Source: Bacteroidia bacterium
Lineage (GTDB): Bacteria; Bacteroidota; Bacteroidia; Bacteroidales; VadinHA17
Length of the DNA stretch: 40,472 nt
Direction of reading: 5' to 3'
Assembly (NCBI GenBank): GCA_026391475.1
Contig: JAPLED010000064.1
Span: 1-40,472 of the forward strand
The notes below the pieces were generated by a model. The model was not told the origin of the DNA. It was given only the letters and a program-made list of their open reading frames with translations, and searched no databases. Below are positions 1 to 8,382 of the stretch, piece after piece; the stretch's first letter is position 1, and every line of letters begins with the position of its first letter. A program made the position numbers and the translations under genes.

Positions 1-929
1 TCTTTAACAAAGTCGAGTGCCCCACCACCAGATGCTGCCAGTCCGATAACCTCTTCAAGCCATGTAGTGCCTGCAGTTTTCAGATGTATCCCCTTATCAT
101 ATTTTTTAATTATTGAACCTATGTGAGGATAAATAGCAAACTTATCTGATCCCGAGTGAATACTCATCTTCAGATTTTCGGGCAGACCAAATTCTTTTAT
201 TGCAAAGTCAATTACCATGAGATCAGATTCAAATTCTGCTGCAAACTTAAGAGGGTCACCTACATAATCAACACCCTTATTGAATCTTCCGGAAAACTTG
301 GGAGCTATTGTCTGAACAGGGATATCTTTAGAAGCTAACATTTTTAGAATAAAAAACAGTTCAACAGGTGTCTGAGGATCAGGAACTTCATCCATCGATA
401 CTTCAGTAATAAAATTGCCACTTCCTTTTGCCTTTTCAATTTTTCTGAAAATATCCCGGGCCTTTAGTGCAGCAAACAGGTACTTTTCAGCTATTTGTTT
501 AATTTGTGATTTTGAAATCTTAAATAACAATTTTGTTCCGGGAATATTCAGAACACCGGTGTATTTCTCAACACTGGCCAGAAACTCAGCTATCTCATTA
601 TCTTCAGCTTTCTTTCCGATATAGGATGCAACATCAATTGTGAAAAAATCAGAGCTTTCAATAAACCTGTCGACTGTATCAAAATTTATATGATCAGCAT
701 CAACGAAATAAGCTTTTTTAAATCCGGCACTTTTTGTTACCGAATCAGCCTCAATCCTGACATCTCCGGGCTGAGTACCAATGGTGGTGTGTTCCCTGTT
801 CGATTTATTCCAGACAGGTGTTATTTCAATGCCTTTTCCGGAAGCTGCTATAATTGCTTTGAGTTGTGCACCACCCTGGTGACCAAATCTGTCGCCAAGA
901 CCAATTGAATATTTTCCAAGTGTTTTCAT
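1..929 (-). CDS. uxaE: Tagaturonate epimerase UxaE (3' part cut off by window edge)
   Basis: Predicted tagaturonate/fructuronate epimerase, which interconverts D-tagaturonate and D-fructuronate in the cytoplasm so that galacturonate can enter the glucuronate branch. The visible 309 codons begin with ATG at 929 (MKTLGKYSIGLGDRFGHQGG) and stay open to base 1. The N-terminal GLGDRFGHQGGAQLKA stretch and the later FDTVDRF, EVSMDEVPDPQTP and MSIHSGSDKFAIYPHIG segments are recognisable features of this family, recalled from memory. Characterised members are about 480-500 residues, so roughly the last third lies outside the window. It lies 43 bases downstream of the LacI gene on the same strand, next to a hexuronate transporter and in the same block as uxaC. 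Assignment is by recognition plus pathway context. Confidence 0.85.
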   Translation of the reverse strand, partial: MKTLGKYSIGLGDRFGHQGGAQLKAIIAASGKGIEITPVWNKSNREHTTIGTQPGDVRIEADSVTKSAGFKKAYFVDADHINFDTVDRFIESSDFFTIDVASYIGKKAEDNEIAEFLASVEKYTGVLNIPGTKLLFKISKSQIKQIAEKYLFAALKARDIFRKIEKAKGSGNFITEVSMDEVPDPQTPVELFFILKMLASKDIPVQTIAPKFSGRFNKGVDYVGDPLKFAAEFESDLMVIDFAIKEFGLPENLKMSIHSGSDKFAIYPHIGSIIKKYDKGIHLKTAGTTWLEEVIGLAASGGGALDFVK

Positions 930-972
930 TCTTATATTTTAATACGGTTAAATTCAATAATTTAGTAAGTTA

Positions 973-2028
973 TTATAAAAAGAAGTCAACATTTTCAGAT
1001 GTTACAACATCGACAGGAATGTACTCTATTTTATCCGGTACCTTATGTAATGACAAAAATTCAAATAATTTTTTAATCCCTTTATAAGTTTGTTCTTCAG
1101 GCCTCTGGCCAATTAAAAACCTGGTTATACCCGACTTGAGATATTTTACATTCATATCCAGAAGATCATATCCGATGAGGTTAATGGATTTTAATCCTTT
1201 CTCTTCAAGGTATAAGGCAATCAGATATGATCTGGAGCCGGTAATAAATATTGATCCGATACCCGGATTTTCCTCAAGTACTTTATCGAATGCAATCCTG
1301 ACACTTTCTGAAGATGGATCAGGAATATTGATATTTATCTTTTTGCCTTTGTTAATACCCGATTTATGGAAATAGCTCAGAAATCCATGTTTACGTTTGT
1401 TAAGGTGGTGCACATTCTGAATATTTCTTGCGATGGTTACAACAAGTATATCACTTTTTTCTGGTGTAATCATATCAATAAGTTGTCCGGCAACTCTTCC
1501 GCTCTGAAATATATCTTCACCGATATAAGCAAGGAAATTAGTATTTTCAATAAAACCGTCAATAAAAACAAAAGGGATCTTCTCTTTATACAGGCGCGAA
1601 CAAAATGCGATGGATTCTGATTTGAAAATCGGCGCCAGTAGTACTCCATCAGGTTTGAGATTTAAAACAGCAATGGTTTTTTTTTGAAAATCATCTTCAC
1701 ACTGCATATCAAAAGTTACCTGGCTTAGAGTCACCGGAAAGGGATCAAGTTCTTCAATAGCCCTGGTCATGCCAAGAGGATGCTTTAGCCAGAAAGAATT
1801 GTCCTCTGTCGGCTCAGGAAGAAGTGAAACCATGTGAAATCTTTTCTTTAATTTCAATACCTGAGCCATCACGTTGGGAGAATAGTTTGTCTCTTTCAGA
1901 ATTCTCTGGACCCTTTGCCTTGTTTTCTCAGAAACTTCTCCTCTCTTATGTATTACCCTGTCAACTGTACCTATCGATACACCGGCAAGCCTGGCAATAT
2001 CTTTTATTCTTGCTTTTTTCAAGGTCAT
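973..2028 (-). CDS. LacI-family transcriptional regulator, probable hexuronate regulator
   Basis: DNA-binding repressor or activator of the LacI/PurR type. The N-terminus has the LacI helix-turn-helix (IKDIARLAGVSIGTVDRVIH) followed by the hinge region, then a periplasmic-binding-protein-like sugar-sensing domain to the C-terminus. An in-frame ATG ten codons upstream (2058) gives 361 residues, but the ATG at 2028 (MTLKKARIKDIA, 351 residues) puts the start right before the HTH as is usual for the family, so I chose it. It lies between the hexuronate transporter and uxaE on the same strand, so a role in sensing a uronate or its keto derivative is likely, but the effector is inferred only from position. 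A possible palindromic operator lies at 12098-12105 in the divergent promoter region. Confidence 0.88.
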   Translation of the reverse strand: MTLKKARIKDIARLAGVSIGTVDRVIHKRGEVSEKTRQRVQRILKETNYSPNVMAQVLKLKKRFHMVSLLPEPTEDNSFWLKHPLGMTRAIEELDPFPVTLSQVTFDMQCEDDFQKKTIAVLNLKPDGVLLAPIFKSESIAFCSRLYKEKIPFVFIDGFIENTNFLAYIGEDIFQSGRVAGQLIDMITPEKSDILVVTIARNIQNVHHLNKRKHGFLSYFHKSGINKGKKININIPDPSSESVRIAFDKVLEENPGIGSIFITGSRSYLIALYLEEKGLKSINLIGYDLLDMNVKYLKSGITRFLIGQRPEEQTYKGIKKLFEFLSLHKVPDKIEYIPVDVVTSENVDFFL

Positions 2029-2121
2029 CTGTTCGAAAATTGAATTGCAAATATCCACTATCTTCTCATTATCAGGAGACAGCGGACATTAGCATATCAT
2101 TTGTTGATTCAGGATTACTAT

Positions 2122-3420
2122 TTAATCAAGAATCACTTTTTTATTCTTAGGCGCAAAGATGTTCATTATGGCCCATGCAAGCAGATAAGCGCTTCCTGCA
2201 ATGGAAAACATCACAACATAACCGGTTTCAATATGTCCAAGATCTTTAAAATGCTGGATTATATCGCCTGCTATATAAGAAATAAAGGCACCGCCGACAG
2301 CACCTGCCATCCCGCCTATTCCGGTAACTGAACTGACTGCTTTCTTTGGAAAGGCATCTGATACCGTGGTAAAGATGTTGGCAGACCATGCCTGGTGCGA
2401 TGATGCTGCAAGAGCGATTAAACAAACTGCACCCCATGTGCTCACTGATGGTGATTGGGCAAAAATTATTGGAACTACAAGAACTGCAAAGATCAGCATT
2501 GTTAGTTTTCTTGCCTTGAAAGGCGTCATACCCTTCTTGATCATATAACCTGAAACCCATCCTCCGCTAATACTTCCGACAGTTGTCATTGTATAAATGA
2601 AGGCAAGAGGCAAACCGAATGATTTTACGTCCAGACCTGCACCTCTGACAGTTGAAAGCCAGCCGGGGATCCAGAATAAATAAAACCACCAGATCGGATC
2701 AGTAAGACCTTTTCCGATAAAGAAAAGCCATGTCTGTCGATATTTGAGAAGCTTCATCCATGAAACCTTCTCTTTAGTTTCCGACTGTTCATCAACATCA
2801 CTATTTATATATGTAAGCTCACCTGCAGAAACCTTTTTATGTTTCTCGGGTATTTCATAAAAGATAAACCACAGGATTACCCATATAAATCCTATCGCAC
2901 CTGTAATTATGAATGCTGCCTGCCAGCCCCATGCAACTATAATAGCCGGAATTGCAAGAGGTGCAACAATTGCCCCGACATTCGTCCCGGAATTGAATAT
3001 GCCAGTGGCAAGAGCTCTCTCTTTTTTCGGAAACCATTCTGCCACTGATTTTATTGCAGCAGGGAAGTTACCGGCTTCGCTTATGCCAAGGAATCCTCTC
3101 CAGAATCCGAATCCTAATACTCCTTTTGCTAGAGCATGACCCATGGCTGCAATGCTCCATAAGATGACCGAAAGCCCATACCCTATTTTTGTTCCAAATT
3201 TATCGATCAGCCTTCCGGCAATGACCATACCGAACCCATATAATAACTGGAAAGCCATGATAATGTGTGAGTATTGTTTTTCACCGATGCCAAGATCAGA
3301 TTCCAGAAGGGGTTTCAGGATCCCTATTACCTGCCTGTCGAGGTAGTTCACTGTCGTCGCAAAGAAGATCAGAGCGCAGACAGTCCATCTGTAGTTACTG
3401 AATTTTTGTGTTTCTGACAT
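2122..3420 (-). CDS. exuT: MFS hexuronate/sugar-acid:H+ symporter (ExuT-like)
   Basis: Inner-membrane major facilitator of the anion:cation symporter group, likely importing glucuronate and/or galacturonate. The 432 residues contain about 12 hydrophobic segments. After the first helix comes the ExuT-type signature ATTVNYLDRQVIGILKP, then GRLIDKFGTKIGYGL in the loop between helices 2 and 3, and GFWRGFLGISEAGNFPAAIK around helix 4, all typical of hexuronate and related sugar-acid transporters. A charged cytoplasmic loop divides the two six-helix halves at about residues 195-225. It begins 20 bases after gnd and is followed by the LacI regulator, consistent with an operon. The exact substrate cannot be read from sequence; galactonate or gluconate are alternatives. 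Confidence 0.85.
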   Translation of the reverse strand: MSETQKFSNYRWTVCALIFFATTVNYLDRQVIGILKPLLESDLGIGEKQYSHIIMAFQLLYGFGMVIAGRLIDKFGTKIGYGLSVILWSIAAMGHALAKGVLGFGFWRGFLGISEAGNFPAAIKSVAEWFPKKERALATGIFNSGTNVGAIVAPLAIPAIIVAWGWQAAFIITGAIGFIWVILWFIFYEIPEKHKKVSAGELTYINSDVDEQSETKEKVSWMKLLKYRQTWLFFIGKGLTDPIWWFYLFWIPGWLSTVRGAGLDVKSFGLPLAFIYTMTTVGSISGGWVSGYMIKKGMTPFKARKLTMLIFAVLVVPIIFAQSPSVSTWGAVCLIALAASSHQAWSANIFTTVSDAFPKKAVSSVTGIGGMAGAVGGAFISYIAGDIIQHFKDLGHIETGYVVMFSIAGSAYLLAWAIMNIFAPKNKKVILD

Positions 3421-3440
3421 AATTTTTAGTTGGTTAGTAA

Positions 3441-4895
3441 TTATACATTGTATGTTGATGAAGATGTTGTACCACCACGTCCAGTCCAGTTTGTATGGAA
3501 AAATTCTCCACGTGGCTTATCAGTTCGTTCATAGGTGTGAGCTCCAAAATAATCGCGTTGCGCCTGTAAAAGATTGGCTGGCAGCTTTTCGCAACGGTAA
3601 CCATCGAAATAGCCAAGAGCAGATGAAATTGCAGGAACCGGTATACCATTGGTTACGGCAGCCGAAACTACATTTCTCCAACCAGTCTGGGCTTTTTCAA
3701 TTTTCTCCTTAAAGAAAGGATCGAGAAGAAGATTTGTTATTGACGGATTATTATCAAAAGCCTCTTTTATTTTACTAAGGAAGGCAGACCTGATTATACA
3801 ACCGCCCCGCCACATAAGAGCAATTCCTCCGTAATTAAGCTTCCATTTATATTCCTGGGCAGCAGCCTGCATCAGAGCATAGCCCTGAGCATATGATACT
3901 ATTTTAGAAGCGTAGAGAGCATCCTTAATATCATTTATAAACTTAACCTTGTCTCCGGTAAATTTTGGGGCAGGTCCGTGCAGTATTTTTGAGGCCTGTA
4001 CACGCTCTTGCTTTATAGCTGACAGACACCTTGAGAAGACTGCTTCTCCGATTAAGGTAAGAGGCATACCAAGATCAAGAGCAGCAATAGCAGTCCATTT
4101 ACCGGTACCTTTCTGACCTGCTGTATCAAGTATCTTATCTACAAGAGGTTTACCGTCTGTGTCTTTATATGCTAGTATATCGCGGGTTATCTCAATAAGA
4201 TAACTGTTGAGTTCCTCTTCATTCCACTCTTTAAAAATAAGATGCATCTCATCTGCACTTAAATGTAAAAGATCTCTCAATATCTGGTAAGCCTCTGTAA
4301 TAAGCTGCATATCACCGTACTCGATGCCATTATGCACCATTTTTACAAAATGACCGGCACCATTTTCTCCTACCCAGTCGCAGCATGGAGTACCATCATC
4401 GACCTTTGCTGCAATTGCCTGAAAAATTGGTTTTACAAAAGGCCAGGCTGCTTTTGATCCTCCCGGCATGAGAGATGGTCCGAGTAATGCTCCTTCCTCA
4501 CCACCCGACACTCCCGTTCCGATGTAAAGAAGACCTTTGCTTTCAACCAGAGCCGTTCTCCTGTTGGTATCCGGAAAATGGGTGTTTCCACCGTCTATAA
4601 TTATATCTCCGGGTGAAAGATGGGGGATAAGTGTTTCAATCATTTCGTCAACGGCACTACCAGCTTTAATCATAAGCATTACTTTCCTTGGACGTGCAAG
4701 AGATCCAACAAGTTCTTCAATGGAATGGGTCCCGATTATCTTCTTGCCCTTGGCTCTTCCTGCAAGGAAATCAACAACTTTCCGGTCTGACCTGTTATAA
4801 ACAGAAACCTGGAAACCTTTGCTCTCCATATTAAGCACAAGATTCTCACCCATCACGGCCAATCCTATTAATCCAATGTCTGAAAATTTGTTCAT
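3441..4895 (-). CDS. gnd: 6-phosphogluconate dehydrogenase, decarboxylating
   Basis: Oxidises 6-phosphogluconate to ribulose 5-phosphate and CO2 with NADP. At 484 residues it is the usual full length for the long form. Visible family features are the N-terminal Rossmann motif (GLIGLAVMGENLVLNM), YNRSDRKV after the second strand, DGGNTHFPDT, the catalytic-region sequence GHFVKMVHNGIEYGDMQ containing the conserved Lys and His-Asn, and the C-terminal DYFGAHTYERTD with the phosphate-binding His/Arg. Housekeeping gnd genes usually sit with zwf/pgl, which are absent here. Its place inside a hexuronate block, downstream of Gfo/Idh and LarA-like genes, suggests that a sugar acid may be fed into gluconate and the pentose phosphate pathway. 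No gluconate kinase is visible in the window. Confidence 0.95.
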   Translation of the reverse strand: MNKFSDIGLIGLAVMGENLVLNMESKGFQVSVYNRSDRKVVDFLAGRAKGKKIIGTHSIEELVGSLARPRKVMLMIKAGSAVDEMIETLIPHLSPGDIIIDGGNTHFPDTNRRTALVESKGLLYIGTGVSGGEEGALLGPSLMPGGSKAAWPFVKPIFQAIAAKVDDGTPCCDWVGENGAGHFVKMVHNGIEYGDMQLITEAYQILRDLLHLSADEMHLIFKEWNEEELNSYLIEITRDILAYKDTDGKPLVDKILDTAGQKGTGKWTAIAALDLGMPLTLIGEAVFSRCLSAIKQERVQASKILHGPAPKFTGDKVKFINDIKDALYASKIVSYAQGYALMQAAAQEYKWKLNYGGIALMWRGGCIIRSAFLSKIKEAFDNNPSITNLLLDPFFKEKIEKAQTGWRNVVSAAVTNGIPVPAISSALGYFDGYRCEKLPANLLQAQRDYFGAHTYERTDKPRGEFFHTNWTGRGGTTSSSTYNV

Positions 4896-4955
4896 AATTA
4901 GATGTTTATGTTGTTTTTGCTTATACTTATTCCTTTCGTCTTTAATTCATGAACT

Positions 4956-5053
4956 CACCCCCTGCCCCCTCTCTGCTTCGCAAAGAGGAGGTAATCTCCT
5001 TACTTCTTCCTTTTTAAACCCACCCCTTGCCCCTCCCATGAGGGGATTTTTTT
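4956..5053. repeat. C-rich twin repeat with hairpins in the gnd upstream gap
   Basis: The 174-base gap between gnd and the Gfo/Idh gene carries two copies of CACCCCYTGCCCC (4956-4968 and 5021-5033, one mismatch), each followed by a hairpin. The first stem is 4969-4976 paired with 4980-4987 (one mismatch). The second is 5030-5035 with 5040-5045, followed by seven T at 5047-5053. The second looks like an intrinsic terminator on the plus strand, but both neighbours are on the minus strand, so I read the pair as an intergenic repeat and not a working terminator. Its effect on gnd expression is unknown. Confidence 0.5.
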
Positions 5054-5088
5054 GAGTACTTTTATCTTTTTACTTTTGCCTTTTGCCT
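5054..5088. repeat. Heptad array (TTTGCCT/TTTTACT words)
   Basis: Five phase-locked 7-bp units, the last two identical (TTTGCCT at 5075-5081 and 5082-5088). The array runs across the stop codon of the Gfo/Idh gene (5070-5072), so that protein's last residues, KGKRQK, are encoded by repeat units. Confidence 0.6.
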
Positions 5089-6062
5089 TTATAATACTCC
5101 GCAACTATCTCATCCATCACCTTACTCGTTCTTGCTCCAGAGACTCCGGTACTTGGTGAGATACCATTTCCTTTCAGCGACTGAACAACTTTTTCAATGA
5201 GGTTATACTGAACATGCTCAGGGCGTTCATTTATAAATTTCTGCCTTCCGGAATTATTTGAAAGAACTATTGGTTCAAAACTAAAAGTAGAAAATCTTAT
5301 TGAACCTTTATCTCCGATAATCTCGATAGTATCTCTGCCACTCTCAAGTGAAGCACTGAAGCACCATGAACCTGTTCCGACAATATTATTCGGGAAAACA
5401 AACTCAGCCGTTACGAAATCTTCTGCTTTATATAACCCGGCCTGATTAAGAACAATGGATTTCACTTTCAGTATTGGTCCGAATAAAAAATCAAGATAAT
5501 CAAGCTGGTGAGATGCCAGATCAAAAAAATGTCCGCCACCTGAAATTTCAGGATCAACACGCCAGGAAAGTTTTCCGGATTTTTCATCTTCCGAAGGAGC
5601 TATGAATAACTGCATTTGCAGAAAACGCACTTTTCCGATACTTCCGTTTTCAATAAGGTCTTTTACCTTCAGGAATCCTGGAAGAGCTCTCCTGTAATAG
5701 GCAACAAATACGGGCACCTTGTACTTTTCTGATGCCTTATTTATTTTCAGACATTCGGCATAGTTAACTGCCATTGGTTTCTCAATATATACCGGTTTGC
5801 CGGCTTTAATTGATTCAATGGCATATTCTGCATGACTTGAAGGAGGTGTAGCAACATAAACCGCATTAATATCTTTATCGTTGATCAGGTCATATGCTTT
5901 GGAATAAAACTTTGGTACATTATGCCTGCGGGCATAATCCTCTGCCAATAAGGCATCCCTTCGCATTACTGCTATCAGTCTGGAGTCCTTCACCTTACTA
6001 AAAGCCGGTCCACTCTTTACTTCAGTGACATTTCCACAACCTATTATGCCCCAATTTATCAT
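5070..6062 (-). CDS. Gfo/Idh/MocA-family NAD(P)-dependent oxidoreductase
   Basis: Cytoplasmic sugar or sugar-acid dehydrogenase of the glucose-fructose oxidoreductase / inositol dehydrogenase family, 330 residues. The N-terminal Rossmann fold shows WGIIGCGNVTEVKSGPAF, then AVYVATPPSSHAEYAIESI and the family hallmark GKPVYIEKPMA with the conserved Lys. The C-terminal half-barrel carries GGGHFFDLASHQLDYLDFLFG, with the usual Asp and His of the active site. It starts 21 bases after the LarA-like gene, so the two are probably co-transcribed and may act on the same compound. The substrate is not determinable; the block suggests a uronate- or aldonate-derived molecule. The final residues run into a 7-bp repeat array. 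Confidence 0.85.
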   Translation of the reverse strand: MINWGIIGCGNVTEVKSGPAFSKVKDSRLIAVMRRDALLAEDYARRHNVPKFYSKAYDLINDKDINAVYVATPPSSHAEYAIESIKAGKPVYIEKPMAVNYAECLKINKASEKYKVPVFVAYYRRALPGFLKVKDLIENGSIGKVRFLQMQLFIAPSEDEKSGKLSWRVDPEISGGGHFFDLASHQLDYLDFLFGPILKVKSIVLNQAGLYKAEDFVTAEFVFPNNIVGTGSWCFSASLESGRDTIEIIGDKGSIRFSTFSFEPIVLSNNSGRQKFINERPEHVQYNLIEKVVQSLKGNGISPSTGVSGARTSKVMDEIVAEYYKGKRQK

Positions 6063-6083
6063 TTGATGAGAGATGCTTGTTTT

Positions 6084-7358
6084 TTATTTTGTTAATCTTT
6101 CCTTTGAAGTCCATAATCCAAGAGCAGGATTTGAGATGTAAAAAATTTCTTCTCCGTCAGCCATCCTGTTAAATCCATCTTTCAGCTTTTCGGGGCTGTA
6201 TCTTTTCATCATTTCTGTAAGATCATGATATCTGAAGTTTACAGATTCTATCTCTTCGCGTGTCAGGTATCCGGGACAATAAGTTATTGAAAATCTTCCT
6301 TCCGAACTTCCGTGAATAAGGTGAGCTGCTGCGCTCAGATTATTGCGGAGCTCTTCGTTTTCACTTAAAGACTTTAATGTGGCAGGGGTTCCGCGGTAAC
6401 CATATTTTCTGATCAGTCTGTCGATCTCTTTATCTTCTCCAAACTCTTTCAATCCGGGTGCCAGTACAATCAGTTCCCCGTTGTCAGCCATGGCCATACG
6501 TGTCCTGTAAATGCTCTTGTTACCCAGCCAGGTACTCCTATACTCCGATGGGTCGAGATAAACCACGACTTTCTTTAAAGGTTTATCAAGTAACGAAAAG
6601 TTGACTTTTATCGACAACTCAGCTGCAAGCCTGAAGACCTCTTCATCATCCCCGATAAAGAGTCCGCGGATAACAAGCCTGCCTGTTTCATCACGTCCAA
6701 TTACTGTATGCACATATACAATTGGAAGATGAGATGTGAAATTGGCTGAAGCATAATTTAATAAACTTCTTACCGGGTTACTGACTTTGCCCATTATCCT
6801 CTCCATCCCGTAAACAGCTCCGATAAAATGGCTCTTATTTATTCCTTCGGGTCCTCCCGTTCCCACAAAGAGGTTTTTATTATAATTGGCCATACCGATC
6901 ACTTCATGAGGAACAACCTGTCCGACTGACAGAATGAGGTCGTGTCCTCCATTGAAAACCAGTTTGTTAAGTTGTGCAGGCCAGGAATAGTCAAAAGCAC
7001 CGTCAGTTATCTTAGAAACGAATTCTCCGGGAACGGTACCCACTGTTACTACGTCTTTTCTCCAATCATGAATACGGAAAAGATCTTTTGGCACGCCCTT
7101 ATACATTTCTTCCAGCTCATGGTCTGACATGGGTGCATGGGTTCCCAGAGCAGGAAGGATATCTTTAATTCCATCTTTATAATAATTATATATCAGAGTG
7201 GTCAGATCTCCTGCTTTTGAATGAAAACGGGTAAAATCGGGAGGAACTACCAGCACTTTTTTCCTTGTACCAAGCTTAACCAAAGCCGAATAGAGTCCAA
7301 ACTCAAGGTCATTTGGGCCTATGACTGTATTTTCTGAACCTGATTTATAATAAATCAT
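6084..7358 (-). CDS. LarA-family nickel-pincer racemase/epimerase homologue
   Basis: Homologue of lactate racemase LarA (DUF2088), a group that uses the nickel-pincer nucleotide cofactor to racemise or epimerise 2-hydroxy acids; sugar-acid 2-epimerases such as a D-gluconate 2-epimerase are known members. The 424 residues show PPDFTRFHSKAGD near residue 40, ALGTHAPMSDHEL with His74, GQVVPHEVIGMANYNK with His151 and Lys161, and INKSHF with His177. The His151-Lys161-His177 spacing (10 and 16) equals that of His174-Lys184-His200 in Lactiplantibacillus LarA, where the Lys binds the pincer cofactor, so the catalytic set looks intact. The cofactor genes larB, larC and larE are not in the window. From context, mannonate, gluconate or a uronate-derived acid are plausible substrates; none is proven. 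Confidence 0.8.
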   Translation of the reverse strand: MIYYKSGSENTVIGPNDLEFGLYSALVKLGTRKKVLVVPPDFTRFHSKAGDLTTLIYNYYKDGIKDILPALGTHAPMSDHELEEMYKGVPKDLFRIHDWRKDVVTVGTVPGEFVSKITDGAFDYSWPAQLNKLVFNGGHDLILSVGQVVPHEVIGMANYNKNLFVGTGGPEGINKSHFIGAVYGMERIMGKVSNPVRSLLNYASANFTSHLPIVYVHTVIGRDETGRLVIRGLFIGDDEEVFRLAAELSIKVNFSLLDKPLKKVVVYLDPSEYRSTWLGNKSIYRTRMAMADNGELIVLAPGLKEFGEDKEIDRLIRKYGYRGTPATLKSLSENEELRNNLSAAAHLIHGSSEGRFSITYCPGYLTREEIESVNFRYHDLTEMMKRYSPEKLKDGFNRMADGEEIFYISNPALGLWTSKERLTK

Positions 7359-7411
7359 AACTTATCCTATTTCTGTTTTCATTAGATCATTTTATCCTCT
7401 TATAGTCATTG

Positions 7412-7481
7412 GGCGGCAGGCATCTGGCGTCAGGCGTCAGGGTTTGACCTGTAGCCCGTTGCCTGTCGCCTGTCGCCTATT
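7412..7481. repeat. Inverted heptad array (GGCGTCA ... GCCTGTC), ten units
   Basis: Ten consecutive 7-bp units in one phase. The left four start with GGC (GGCGTCA at 7426 and 7433), a central pair acts as spacer, and the right four start with GCC (GCCTGTC at 7461 and 7468). The halves are inverted relative to each other and could pair over about 30 bp with roughly three quarters matches. The array fills much of the gap between the LarA-like and HAD genes and covers the HAD stop codon at 7477-7479. Confidence 0.75.
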
Positions 7482-8358
7482 TCCAATGCGGATGTTCAGG
7501 CAGATAAGCTTCAAATTCTTTAATCAGTTTTTCCTCGTAAACGCCCTTATATGTTCCGGCAAAGAACCTGTCCATACCTTCTTTATAAAGTCTTTCCCAC
7601 GATGCTTCCTCTTTTCCGGGATTAATAGGGAAGAAGAGAACCCCGTTTGATTTGGCTGCCTTCAGGTCACCGTTAGCATCTCCGATCATAAGTATCTTGT
7701 CATCAGGATATTTACCTTTGGCGGCATACTTAAGATGTTCGGTTTTTGTGCCATGTTCCTGTCCTGCTATCATCCTGAGAAAATGGTCGATTTTGTTTTC
7801 TTCCCATTCACGTTTAAGAGCAATGAACGGTGTTTGTGAAACAACCATCGCATCAGCTTTTGGTTTCATTTTTTCGAGGCACTCCTTTACGAAAGGAAAA
7901 GGGGTAATGCCAAAAACCATTTTTTCAATATCCTCATTTACTTTCAACGACCATTCAAGTGTCTGAGTAATGAAAGGATCATTTACTTCTGCCGCATATT
8001 TTATTAAGGTAGGGTTACCCAGTTTGGTCTCCTTCTTTGTCCAATCAATTAGAGGTGTGGCAGAAGGAACAGTAAAATTTCTCGCTTTAATCTCGGGACG
8101 GGTTGCTAAAAGCCTGAGTGTCTCATTGACTGCAAGAAACCTGTTGCATCCCCGGTTGGTGGAATACAGGTTCACAAACTCCCATGTCTCGCGGGCATAT
8201 TTCGAAACTGGTTGCATTTTGAAATATTTGATGAAGTTGGGGCAGAAACACTCTTTCTGCTTGATCTCCATTGTATCAAATGCACAGCCATCGGAATCTA
8301 TTCCGATAAAAAACTCTTTTTCCGGCTTAAGGTTAAGTAATTGTTCGTGTGGGTTCAT
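7477..8358 (-). CDS. HAD-superfamily hydrolase (phosphatase-like)
   Basis: Probable cytoplasmic phosphohydrolase, 293 residues. HAD motif I is DSDGCAFDT (Asp21 nucleophile, Asp23 general acid), motif II is the VVSQT stretch with Ser/Thr, motif III is the Lys in GTKTEHLKYA, and motif IV is MIGDANGDLKAA with the metal-binding acidic residues. A large helical cap lies between motifs I and II (about residues 35-160), of the type that sits over small phosphorylated metabolites. It starts 24 bases after the phosphofructokinase-like gene and is likely co-transcribed. The substrate is unknown; a phosphorylated sugar acid is a guess from the neighbours. The stop codon lies inside a heptad repeat array. 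Confidence 0.75.
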   Translation of the reverse strand: MNPHEQLLNLKPEKEFFIGIDSDGCAFDTMEIKQKECFCPNFIKYFKMQPVSKYARETWEFVNLYSTNRGCNRFLAVNETLRLLATRPEIKARNFTVPSATPLIDWTKKETKLGNPTLIKYAAEVNDPFITQTLEWSLKVNEDIEKMVFGITPFPFVKECLEKMKPKADAMVVSQTPFIALKREWEENKIDHFLRMIAGQEHGTKTEHLKYAAKGKYPDDKILMIGDANGDLKAAKSNGVLFFPINPGKEEASWERLYKEGMDRFFAGTYKGVYEEKLIKEFEAYLPEHPHWK

Positions 8359-8382
8359 AATTTCATTAAAGAATGTAAAGTA

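Noticed and set aside
5030-5053. Intrinsic terminator
   Set aside because: Hairpin and T tract are oriented for plus-strand transcription, while both adjacent genes are on the minus strand.
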